6,597 bases of DNA from Flavobacteriaceae bacterium (GCA_949507465.1 CATEMS010000234.1:1-6597); one strand, 5' to 3'; positions 1 through 5,274 are shown, counted from the first letter of the stretch. A program made the numbers and translations. The notes: generated by a model not told the origin, from the sequence alone.

Positions 1-116
1 AGTGTTTTGCTCACAAGGGTTTCATTATACTCAGCTCCTTTAAGGTCTACCTGTATTTTTTGCTTCCATGCTTTTGCGGAAACCGGATCAAAATCTGTCA
101 ACAAATGTTTCTTCAT
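1..116 (-). CDS. mutA: Methylmalonyl-CoA mutase small (beta) subunit, N-terminal fragment
   Basis: Only the first 38 complete codons are present; the gene runs off the left edge. The start MKKHLLTDFDPVSAKAWKQK is followed by a segment containing VDLKGAEYNETL. The 'W-K-x-K-I-x-x-DLKG-x-x-Y-x-ETL' pattern is the usual N-terminal signature of the methylmalonyl-CoA mutase small subunit. In the family, the small subunit pairs with the B12-binding catalytic large subunit to interconvert (R)-methylmalonyl-CoA and succinyl-CoA, but itself lacks a working active site. The ATG at 116 is chosen because it opens directly into the conserved frame; another ATG at 132 is in a different frame. It lies 27 bases behind the divIC-like stop on the same strand, so co-transcription with udk and divIC is likely. 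I recall this order (udk, septum initiator, mutA) from flavobacterial genomes. The identification rests on a short fragment. Confidence 0.85.
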   Translation of the reverse strand, partial: MKKHLLTDFDPVSAKAWKQKIQVDLKGAEYNETLVSKT

Positions 117-143
117 TGATGCGTATTGTCATAAAATAAAACC

Positions 144-464
144 TCATTTAATTGAGTCCTGATATTCTATAATGAATATATCTTCATTTTCTTTTTTTAG
201 GTAGTATTTTTCTCTAGCAAATCGCTCCATCTCTGAGCTGTCCTTCATTTTATTTATAAAAATGCGATCTTTTTTAATTTCCTTATTGTAGAATTCTTTA
301 CTTTCTTGTAATGCCTTTATATCATCGCTGAGTTCTTTGTGAAAAAAATAGTTGTTGGCATCAAAAAAAAACATCCAAATTAAAAACAGTAATGTGAATA
401 TCACATACTTATTGGTTAGGATGGAGAACCACTTTGTTTTTTTTATTCCTGAAATTTTACCCAT
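144..464 (-). CDS. DivIC/FtsB-like septum formation initiator protein
   Basis: A 106-residue small bitopic membrane protein. A basic N-terminus (K3, K8, K9, K11) precedes one transmembrane helix at about residues 20-34, then a polar, heptad-like segment at about 38-75 suited to a coiled coil. A C-terminal block at about 78-100 (E-R-F-A-R-E-K-Y-Y-L-K-K-E-N-E-D) corresponds to the 'R-x-A-R-E-x-y-x-x-k-x-g-E' box of the DivIC/FtsB family. Family members join the FtsL/FtsQ-type subcomplex that links the divisome to septal wall synthesis, with the coiled coil on the outer face of the membrane. The start lies 3 bases after the udk stop, strongly suggesting translation from one mRNA, and mutA follows after 27 bases. 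Length is normal for the family. Whether to call it FtsB or DivIC is a naming matter that the sequence does not settle. Confidence 0.88.
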   Translation of the reverse strand: MGKISGIKKTKWFSILTNKYVIFTLLFLIWMFFFDANNYFFHKELSDDIKALQESKEFYNKEIKKDRIFINKMKDSSEMERFAREKYYLKKENEDIFIIEYQDSIK

Positions 465-467
465 TGG

Positions 468-1073
468 CTATAATTTTTCTGAAATAATTGTTCTAATTAA
501 ATCAACAGCAACCAAATTATGCTTGTTGGTAGGTATGATGATGTCTGCAAATTCTTTGGTGGGCTCAATAAACTGCTGATGCATTGGCTTGAGTGTTGTT
601 TGGTATCTGGTCAGAACTTCATCCATGTTTCTTCCCCGTTGAGAAATATCTCTTTTTAATCTTCGTATCAGGCGTTCATCGCTGTCTGCATGTACAAAAA
701 CTTTTATATCAAACATATCTCTTATCTCTTGTTGTGTGAGTATTAATATACCCTCTATAATCACTACTTTTTTTGGATATGTGGTAATTGTTTTTCCGGT
801 ACGGTTGTGTTCAACAAAAGAATATACAGGTTGCTCAAAGCTGTCTCCTTCTCGCAAGGATTTTAAATGCTGTAAAAGCAAATCAAAATCAATTGAATTA
901 GGATGGTCAAAATTTATTTTAACACGCTCTTGATAACTCAGGTTACTGGTATCTTTGTAATAAGAATCTTGGGATATTACACATACCTCATCCTTTGGAA
1001 GTTGTGCAATAATTTGTTCAACCACTGTTGTTTTTCCGCAACCAGTGCCTCCTGCAATACCTATTATCAGCAT
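468..1073 (-). CDS. udk: Uridine kinase
   Basis: A complete 201-residue P-loop kinase that phosphorylates uridine (and in most relatives cytidine) to the 5'-monophosphate, the salvage entry to pyrimidine nucleotides; cytoplasmic. Walker A is GGTGCGKT at residues 8-15, with K14 contacting phosphates. The DSYYK box (36-40) and NFDHP (54-58, with D56 and H57) are the nucleoside-site signatures of the family. YSFVEHNRT follows at 84-92, a Walker B-like strand VVIIEGILIL at 103-112, and an arginine-rich lid around RRLKRDISQRGR (137-148). Length is normal. The start two residues before the P-loop strand leaves no room for a shorter protein. Upstream lies an exact TAnnTTTG element (1088-1095), so udk may begin its own transcript, which would continue into the divIC-like and mutA genes. 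Confidence is high because all family motifs are present and correctly spaced. Confidence 0.97.
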   Translation of the reverse strand: MLIIGIAGGTGCGKTTVVEQIIAQLPKDEVCVISQDSYYKDTSNLSYQERVKINFDHPNSIDFDLLLQHLKSLREGDSFEQPVYSFVEHNRTGKTITTYPKKVVIIEGILILTQQEIRDMFDIKVFVHADSDERLIRRLKRDISQRGRNMDEVLTRYQTTLKPMHQQFIEPTKEFADIIIPTNKHNLVAVDLIRTIISEKL

Positions 1074-1087
1074 AGAATTGTTTTTTA

Positions 1088-1095
1088 CAAAAATA
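1088..1095 (-). promoter_or_regulatory. Candidate -7 promoter element of udk
   Basis: On the minus strand the sequence reads TATTTTTG, an exact match to the Bacteroidota TAnnTTTG box. It lies in the 56-base gap after the cytochrome gene; the udk ATG is 14 bases beyond it, which would give a leader of only about 10 nt. No clear TTG or TTTG is present 17-23 bases upstream, so the call rests on the -7 box alone. Matches to this box are not rare in AT-rich DNA. Confidence 0.4.
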
Positions 1096-1129
1096 AGAAT
1101 TTTGTAGTGCTAGCTATAAAACCTTGTCA

Positions 1130-1573
1130 TTACTTTTTAACAGATGCAACTTCATTTGGAGTTACCATTTCTTTTTGTTTGTTTCCCCAAGAGTTCATGG
1201 TGAAATTCATTACATCTGCCACCTGCATGTTGCTTAATCCCATTGGGCTCATAAGTCCGTCATATTGTTTTTGATTTACTACAATAGCTCCTTTTAAACC
1301 GTATTTAACTGCCCTGATACTCTTTAATCTTTTTTGAGTTAACCAATTAGATCCAGCCAAGGGAGGGTAATTGTTTGCAATACCCTTACCATTGGGCCTG
1401 TGACATTGTGAGCATAGGTTTTTATAAACTACAGCTCCTCTATCTATACTTAGCTTAAAAGGACTCTGTATTTTGTTTTTTGTGATTTCTTGATCTGGTA
1501 CAGCCTGTTGTTTTGTGTTGTTACATCCAAGTAATAAAATCATCAATAGCAAGCTGTAGCAAATTTTGCCCAT
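1130..1573 (-). CDS. Lipoprotein monohaem cytochrome c
   Basis: A 147-residue protein if started at the ATG at 1573. An upstream in-frame ATG at 1609 would add 12 residues (MLYLLYLQKQTT) before a normal lipoprotein signal, so it is not preferred. The signal runs MGKICYSLLLMILLLGC with lipobox L-L-G-C, predicting lipidation of C17 and anchoring in a membrane facing the periplasm. After a low-complexity linker, CSQCH (54-58) is the CxxCH haem c attachment site, followed by NGKG and the PPLAG segment (70-74) typical of small class I c-type domains. The sixth haem ligand is probably M108 in GLMSPMG, with M111 an alternative. Domains of this type carry electrons to oxidases or reductases, but no such partner is encoded nearby, so its redox partner is unknown. 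It shares the strand with udk but is separated by 56 bases containing a possible udk promoter. Confidence 0.88.
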   Translation of the reverse strand: MGKICYSLLLMILLLGCNNTKQQAVPDQEITKNKIQSPFKLSIDRGAVVYKNLCSQCHRPNGKGIANNYPPLAGSNWLTQKRLKSIRAVKYGLKGAIVVNQKQYDGLMSPMGLSNMQVADVMNFTMNSWGNKQKEMVTPNEVASVKK

Positions 1574-1631
1574 GGTAGTTTGTTTTTGTAAATAAAGTAA
1601 ATATAACAATCTATACTATATTAAAGTAATA

Positions 1632-1665
1632 TAAAAAAAGCCGCCTGATGAATCAGACGGCTTTT
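1632..1665 (-). terminator. Intrinsic terminator of tRNA-Pro(TGG)
   Basis: Read on the minus strand, a 13-bp stem (arms 1653-1665 and 1636-1648, one U-G pair) with a 4-base TTCA loop is followed by continuous T residues to 1633. On the plus strand the wobble pair becomes a C-A mismatch, so the structure suits the minus direction. Its first base is also the last base of the encoded CCA end of the tRNA, so it follows the tRNA with no gap. It insulates the tRNA from the cytochrome gene. Confidence 0.88.
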
Positions 1666-1742
1666 GGTCGGGGTGGCAGGATTCGAACCTGCGGCCTCCA
1701 CGTCCCAAACGTGGCGCGATAACCGGGCTACGCTACACCCCG
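1665..1742 (-). tRNA. tRNA-Pro, anticodon TGG (reads CCA and related Pro codons)
   Basis: A full cloverleaf can be drawn. The acceptor stem CGGGGTG/CACCCCG starts with the C1-G72 pair and has discriminator A at 1668, both proline identity features. The anticodon stem CCACG/CGTGG encloses loop TTTGGGA with anticodon TGG and G37. The T arm is GCAGG-TTCGAAT-CCTGC. The D stem is GCG/CGC with a possible fourth unpaired T-T position. The mature body is 1668-1742 (75 nt). The next three transcribed bases (1667-1665) are CCA, so the 3' end appears to be encoded, and the last of these is shared with the terminator stem. It is divergent from a second proline tRNA. Confidence 0.97.
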
Positions 1743-1761
1743 AATTAAGAATTAAATTCGG
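1740..1761. repeat. Inverted repeat across the 5' end of tRNA-Pro(TGG)
   Basis: The arms CCGAATT (1740-1746) and AATTCGG (1755-1761) are perfect inverse copies separated by 8 bases. The left arm includes the first three bases of the mature tRNA. The right arm falls where transcription would begin if the -7 box at 1766-1773 is used. The repeat could fold in the precursor and compete with the acceptor stem, or it could be chance in AT-rich DNA. Confidence 0.45.
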
Positions 1762-1765
1762 ATTG

Positions 1766-1794
1766 CAAAACTAATGATTTATACAGATAGCACA
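1766..1794 (-). promoter_or_regulatory. Promoter of tRNA-Pro(TGG)
   Basis: On the minus strand TAGTTTTG (1766-1773) matches TAnnTTTG exactly. TGTG (1791-1794) lies 17 bases upstream and is one mismatch from the -33 TTTG box. The predicted start near 1760 gives a leader of about 18 nt to the mature tRNA end at 1742, a sensible length for a tRNA gene. Confidence 0.65.
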
Positions 1795-1818
1795 CGCTTT
1801 TTTTAAATTATTTCTCCC

Positions 1819-1846
1819 TTGTTGGTCATAGATTTTATTATTTTTG
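1819..1846 (+). promoter_or_regulatory. Promoter of tRNA-Pro(GGG)
   Basis: TTG (1819-1821), a 17-base spacer and TATTTTTG (1839-1846) match both boxes of the Bacteroidota primary-sigma promoter. The expected start is near 1852, leaving a leader of nearly 40 nt that contains a hairpin before the tRNA at 1890. It is the best two-box promoter in the window and points away from the tRNA-Pro(TGG) promoter. Confidence 0.7.
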
Positions 1847-1863
1847 CCTCCTTACTAAAATAC

Positions 1864-1885
1864 AAATAACCTTCGGGTTATTTTT
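1864..1885 (+). promoter_or_regulatory. UUCG hairpin with short T-tract in the tRNA-Pro(GGG) leader
   Basis: The arms AAATAACC (1864-1871) and GGTTATTT (1876-1883) enclose a TTCG loop closed by C-G, the exceptionally stable UUCG tetraloop. T residues run through to 1885, giving a five-T tract. The structure ends 4 bases before the tRNA. It resembles a weak intrinsic terminator between promoter and gene, so it might attenuate transcription or act as a processing or structural leader. Function is not shown by the sequence. Confidence 0.55.
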
Positions 1886-1889
1886 AGCA

Positions 1890-1963
1890 CGGGATGTGGC
1901 GCAGTCCGGTAGCGTACTTGGCTGGGGGTCAAGTGGTCGCAGGTTCAAATCCTGTCATCCCGA
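1890..1963 (+). tRNA. tRNA-Pro, anticodon GGG (reads CCC/CCU)
   Basis: The cloverleaf totals 74 nt: acceptor CGGGATG/CATCCCG with C1-G72 and discriminator A (1963), D stem GCGC/GCGT, anticodon stem CTTGG/TCAAG with a closing G-U pair, loop CTGGGGG giving anticodon GGG, variable loop TGGTC, and T arm GCAGG-TTCAAAT-CCTGT. C1-G72 and A73 agree with proline identity. The following bases are CTA, so CCA is not encoded and must be added by the CCA-adding enzyme, unlike the neighbouring tRNA-Pro(TGG). The gene has its own promoter and terminator. Confidence 0.95.
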
Positions 1964-1970
1964 CTAAATA

Positions 1971-2004
1971 AAAAAACATAATGAGTTTTCATTATGTTTT
2001 TTTT
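1971..2004. terminator. Bidirectional terminator between tRNA-Pro(GGG) and the nuclease gene
   Basis: A perfect 14-bp stem (1971-1984 with 1989-2002) has a GTTT loop and a run of eight T residues on the plus strand (1997-2004), with an equivalent A run on the other side. It lies 7 bases after the tRNA and 10 bases after the stop codon of the minus-strand nuclease gene, so it can end transcription from both convergent units. Confidence 0.88.
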
Positions 2005-2014
2005 ATTTGAATAA

Positions 2015-3472
2015 TTAAAACCAAGTTGGGTTCCTGACATCGTCTTTAGGGTAAGGTAGTTCTATGTCAATGGGCTTTTGTTTTGTAATTATATCTTTTC
2101 GTGTATTTTTTTTAAGATAAGACTGTAAAATTTTGGTTGTATAATAGGAGCTTTTGTAAGGCGTTATGTAATTAGAAAAATGGTCAAAGTAGTTTATAGA
2201 TTCTTGGGAATCTACAAATCCAAAACCTTTATAATCACCCTGCTCGACTAAAATTATAGAGCTCTCAGTGGGTGTTCTCCCTTTGCCTTTGATGATATAA
2301 CTCTCTTGCTGTTTTTGAAAGCTATAAACTGCTTGTTTTACTCTGTTGTTATACATCTGTACATCCTCAAGATCTTGACATATTCCTTTACACCTTTTTA
2401 TTTTATAATGCGAACATGCATTTACTTGTCCCTGAAGAGAACAATACTTTGGGCATAACTCATATTTTTGACAAAGCCCCTCTAAATGCTCAACAGCAAG
2501 TGCCATGCTGTAAAGAGTGGCAATTGAGTTTGTAGTTGTTTTGGTCTTACCTATGGCAAGTTGCAGTATTCCTTTCCTGTTTATGTAATTAATAATTTGA
2601 AAAGTTGCAGTAGGTTTTTTTTGTACCTTGTTATATCTTGGATAGTGCTTTGTTATGTGGTGAGATTCAAGTAATAATGCTGTTAGCTCATTTCCGGTTT
2701 GCTCAAAATCTATATGGTGTGTTTCCTGAGCCAGGGCAATTTCTTTAGAAACCTTAGCATACAAATGAGATAAAACTCTCTTTTTTATATTTTTGGCTTT
2801 GCCTACATAAATAATTTTTTTGGCCTCATTTTTAAAAAAATAAACTCCGGGTGTTTGGGGCAGCGCTGCTATATCCTCAGCAGGCAAATGGGGAGGTAGG
2901 GTTGCTTCTTTTGAAGTTACATCCAATGCTTTTAAGATAGTTTCATATCCAGAGATAGCGTCTATTTCAAGTAATTTATTAAATAATTTAACAGTAGCCC
3001 GTGTGTCTGCCTCTGCTCTGTGTGCACCCCTTAGTTGTATCCCTATAGATCTTGTTAATCTTCCAAGACTGTAGGAGGGGAGCCCAGGTAGTAATTTTCT
3101 AGATAGGCGAACAGTACATAGTTTTTTTCTTAAGTAAGTGATACCAAGTTCAGCAAATTGTTTTTTAAAAAAACCGAAATCAAAATTTACATTGTGTGCT
3201 ACAAATACAGTGTCTTTTGTGATTTCAAATATTTCTTGTGCCACTTCTGCAAAACTTGGGGCAGTGGCAACCATTTGATTGTCTATACCTGTAAGGGCTG
3301 TGATTGTTCTTGGTATGAAACATCCAGGATTTATAAGTGTAGTATAAGTATTTAGTATTTCTCTATTCTTAACAAGTATGATGCACACTTCAGTCATTTT
3401 TCCTTTAGCAACCCCTCCAGTGGTCTCAACATCAATAATGGAAAAAATTGTATTTTCAATGTTTTTTTTCAT
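2015..3472 (-). CDS. DEDDh 3'-5' exonuclease fused to a UvrC-like GIY-YIG nuclease
   Basis: A 485-residue two-nuclease protein. The N-terminal DnaQ/epsilon-like domain (about 8-170) has all five DEDDh residues: D14 and E16 in FSIIDVETTG, D98 in HNVNFDF, and H151 and D156 in GAHRAEADTRAT. The GIY-YIG domain (about 200-285) has GVY (209-211), YVG (222-224), R232 and E269 before KHYPRYN, the catalytic set of UvrC. A cysteine-rich block (334-365; C340, C353, C361, C365) with HYKIKRCKGIC follows the UvrC cluster spacing, then about 120 residues of unassigned tail. The UvrC C-terminal RNase H-like and HhH domains are absent, as in Cho. Related fusions are annotated as DNA polymerase III epsilon-like proteins; a repair role is inferred. 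The ATG at 3472 is preferred; an in-frame ATG at 3571 would add 33 residues with no recognisable domain. Last gene of the 4552-2015 cluster. Confidence 0.93.
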   Translation of the reverse strand: MKKNIENTIFSIIDVETTGGVAKGKMTEVCIILVKNREILNTYTTLINPGCFIPRTITALTGIDNQMVATAPSFAEVAQEIFEITKDTVFVAHNVNFDFGFFKKQFAELGITYLRKKLCTVRLSRKLLPGLPSYSLGRLTRSIGIQLRGAHRAEADTRATVKLFNKLLEIDAISGYETILKALDVTSKEATLPPHLPAEDIAALPQTPGVYFFKNEAKKIIYVGKAKNIKKRVLSHLYAKVSKEIALAQETHHIDFEQTGNELTALLLESHHITKHYPRYNKVQKKPTATFQIINYINRKGILQLAIGKTKTTTNSIATLYSMALAVEHLEGLCQKYELCPKYCSLQGQVNACSHYKIKRCKGICQDLEDVQMYNNRVKQAVYSFQKQQESYIIKGKGRTPTESSIILVEQGDYKGFGFVDSQESINYFDHFSNYITPYKSSYYTTKILQSYLKKNTRKDIITKQKPIDIELPYPKDDVRNPTWF

Positions 3473-3495
3473 CCATACAAAAATACAATAAATTT

Positions 3496-3525
3496 GGATT
3501 ATATCCTTTTTAATGGATAAATTCC
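3496..3525. repeat. Imperfect inverted repeat upstream of the nuclease gene
   Basis: GGATTATATCC (3496-3506) and GGATAAATTCC (3515-3525) pair at 9 of 11 positions around an 8-base spacer. The repeat sits in the 107 bases between the DUF2007 stop and the nuclease ATG at 3472, so it would be in the leader or intercistronic mRNA. It could be a processing or regulatory hairpin; no T-tract follows it in the minus direction. Confidence 0.4.
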
Positions 3526-3579
3526 AACCACTAGAGTGTGTTTGAAAAGTTTTTAAAGACTTAATTTTCAAAAGAGTAA

Positions 3580-3831
3580 TTATTCAATTAAAGGTTCTCC
3601 TACTTCTGTAAAATATTCATTAATCATCGTCTTTGCTTGATCAAGTTGTTCATTTCTTATAAAAAGACGCACTTGGTTGGGTACCCCTGTAGAAAATCCA
3701 CCAGTAATACCGCTATGATGATCATCTTTTACAATGGGAGAAATTCCCTCTTCATTTAGTCTTGCGATAAGGCCTTTTGCAATCATTGTTGGCCCTGTAT
3801 ATATACGAACTGTTTTTTGATCTGTATTCAT
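3580..3831 (-). CDS. DUF2007-family small protein
   Basis: An 83-residue soluble protein with the DUF2007 layout: an opening strand TVRIYTGPTMIAKGLIARL (7-25), then a helix reaching 'EEGISPIVKDD' (27-37), a glycine-rich stretch with VPNQVRLFI (50-58), and a closing helix 'EQLDQAKTMINEYF'. This ferredoxin-like domain is often annotated 'putative signal transducing protein' and resembles the regulatory fold of PII-type proteins; no biochemical role is established that I can name. It starts 4 bases after the stop of the membrane-protein gene, so the two are very likely co-translated, and the nuclease gene follows after 107 bases. The family assignment is confident from overall pattern, the function is unknown. 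Confidence 0.82.
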   Translation of the reverse strand: MNTDQKTVRIYTGPTMIAKGLIARLNEEGISPIVKDDHHSGITGGFSTGVPNQVRLFIRNEQLDQAKTMINEYFTEVGEPLIE

Positions 3832-3835
3832 TTAG

Positions 3836-4552
3836 CTATGCATTGTAGTATTTGCTTCTCCAAATAGCGTTATTAAAATTCTTTCCTTTGGCAAAGCCAA
3901 AATACAATACCGTTGCGGCAACTCCCTTAAACACAAACAAAAAGAATAATAAATATTCTAGGTTTGGCCTGCCTTGAGATAATAGATGCAATGGTGTGAT
4001 TGCAGTAAGTAAAATGCTAGCAACGAATATGGTAAGTATTAAATTTTCAAAGGTCTTAAAGGGCCATACCAATGCTTTTCTAAAGGGATGTAAATCATTT
4101 CCCCATTTGTGAATCAGATAAAAGTAATTGTCTGAAATTGGTGCAAACAACAAAGGGTCGTTTACATTTTCTAGTTTCATTAATGAAGCTGGTGCTACAA
4201 TTTTTAAACCTTTCAAAGTGGTGTTGTGTTCTTTTTCAAGAGCTCTTATTTTTGAGATTGCCATTTCTGGGAACGGTGTTTTAAAGTACTTGGTATCCAA
4301 AAAACGCAACCTGTAATTAACGCACAGTTTTTCTATATCTGAAATGTGAAAAATCTTAGAGGTATCCAACGCTTTAATATCAAAAAAGTTTTCATTGAGT
4401 TTTGTCCCCTGGGTTAATTCTCTTTTTATTAAATCCCTTTGGTGCTCATTTTGTTTCAATAATTCATTTACGTCTCTAAGTATTTCATATTCAGAGATAT
4501 GCTTTTCTTTTGTTTTTTGTAATTGTGTTTCAATATTTGTTTTAGAAAACAT
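3836..4552 (-). CDS. Conserved-looking hypothetical membrane protein with two C-terminal helices
   Basis: I do not recognise the family. The 238-residue protein has a charged, helix-rich N-terminal region (about 5-48, possible coiled coil, many K/E/Q) and a mixed soluble region (about 55-165). Two hydrophobic helices follow at about 170-188 and 198-220, joined by a short loop (LLSQGRPN), and a short basic tail. No signal peptide is seen. The hairpin topology would leave the large N-terminal part and the tail on the same side, probably the cytoplasm. Notable strings are DPLLFAPISDNYFYLIHKWG (133-151 region) and HPFRKALVWPFK just before the first helix, which look like conserved segments. It heads the cluster with DUF2007 (4-base gap) and the nuclease. 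Only three cysteine-free, metal-poor stretches are evident, so nothing suggests an enzyme. Confidence 0.75.
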   Translation of the reverse strand: MFSKTNIETQLQKTKEKHISEYEILRDVNELLKQNEHQRDLIKRELTQGTKLNENFFDIKALDTSKIFHISDIEKLCVNYRLRFLDTKYFKTPFPEMAISKIRALEKEHNTTLKGLKIVAPASLMKLENVNDPLLFAPISDNYFYLIHKWGNDLHPFRKALVWPFKTFENLILTIFVASILLTAITPLHLLSQGRPNLEYLLFFLFVFKGVAATVLYFGFAKGKNFNNAIWRSKYYNA

Positions 4553-4640
4553 AAACTTAAATTTTCATTAAAAATACTCCCTAATGGACTGTTAGACAAC
4601 TATTTTTATTTTTTTAACTCTTTTTTTAAATATTCTTCTT

Positions 4641-4652
4641 CAACGTACGTTG
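4641..4652. promoter_or_regulatory. Perfect 12-base palindrome upstream of the FAS1 gene
   Basis: CAACGTACGTTG is a perfect inverted repeat with no spacer, 43 bases before the FAS1 start codon and 88 bases from the divergent membrane-protein start. Its position between divergent genes makes an operator for a dimeric regulator possible. One or two perfect 12-base palindromes are expected by chance in a window this size, so the call is tentative. Confidence 0.35.
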
Positions 4653-4695
4653 TAAAACATAGTTTGTATTAGCTATCTTTAAAAAAAAAATAATC

Positions 4696-5274
4696 ATGAA
4701 TTTCAAACACATTTTTTGCATTGCACTTATCGGTCTATCCTCTGCCTCTATTGCTCAAAAATATAAGAGCACAAGTAATATTTCTATCACTAAAGAGTGG
4801 CAACAAATCACTTTTACTTCAGATAAAACCCTGCAAGAAAACATAGCGCAAAGCTCTTCTTTCTCCATAATGGCTGCTATTTTAGAAGACCAATTGATCA
4901 GTAACCAATTATCAAGTCAAGAAATGGTGACTGTGTTTGTAGCAAACGACAGCTCTTTTTTAGCTTTAGACCAAACAAATCGTAAAGCATTATTATCTGA
5001 CAACCAAAGAGTTTTACAACTTGTAAAATTTCACACCATACCAGGTAGGGTAGATAAAAATGCAATAGAAAAGGCAATTTCTATCTCTGGCGGCATTGCT
5101 TATTTTATGACACTCGATGGTCAAAAATTAGCTGTATCAAAAAACAAAGAAACATTAACTATATCAGATAGTAAGGGTAATAAAGCGGTTATAAATGAAA
5201 CAGATTTTTACCATAAAAATGGGTTTTTTCATATGGTAGAGGGCATTGCTTTTGATACCTCTATCTCACAATAG
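4696..5274 (+). CDS. Secreted FAS1 (fasciclin) domain protein
   Basis: A 192-residue exported protein. The signal peptide MNFKHIFCIALIGLSSASIA has a likely cleavage after A20 (S-I-A/Q), and no lipobox cysteine, so the mature protein is probably periplasmic or secreted. A single FAS1 domain fills about residues 45-186: the opening 'SSSFSIMAAILE', the H1 box TVFVANDSSF (79-88), 'LVKFHTIPGRV' with FH in place of the common YH (109-119), and the H2-like NGFFHMVEGI (175-184). FAS1 domains mediate adhesion or protein contacts in many organisms, but the ligand here is not known. The gene stands alone: its upstream neighbour is divergent, and maf is convergent 20 bases downstream. A run of ten A residues (4681-4690) lies just before the ATG; no Shine-Dalgarno sequence is seen. 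Confidence 0.9.
   Translation: MNFKHIFCIALIGLSSASIAQKYKSTSNISITKEWQQITFTSDKTLQENIAQSSSFSIMAAILEDQLISNQLSSQEMVTVFVANDSSFLALDQTNRKALLSDNQRVLQLVKFHTIPGRVDKNAIEKAISISGGIAYFMTLDGQKLAVSKNKETLTISDSKGNKAVINETDFYHKNGFFHMVEGIAFDTSISQ

Noticed and set aside
352..579. Open frame of 75 codons on the plus strand
   Set aside because: It lies opposite the divIC-like and udk genes, shows no domain, and is explained as antisense coding noise. The same holds for plus-strand frames at 736-933, 903-1274, 3158-3355, 4128-4316 and 5523-5714.
1574..1609. N-terminal extension of the cytochrome by 12 residues
   Set aside because: The extra residues precede a complete lipoprotein signal peptide starting at 1573, and would put a second hydrophobic stretch before it.
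4650..4681. Promoter for the FAS1 gene built from TTG (4650-4652) and TATCTTTA (4674-4681)
   Set aside because: The -7 box has one mismatch and would leave a leader of only a few bases; TAGTTTG nearby is one base short of the consensus. Neither is good enough to list.
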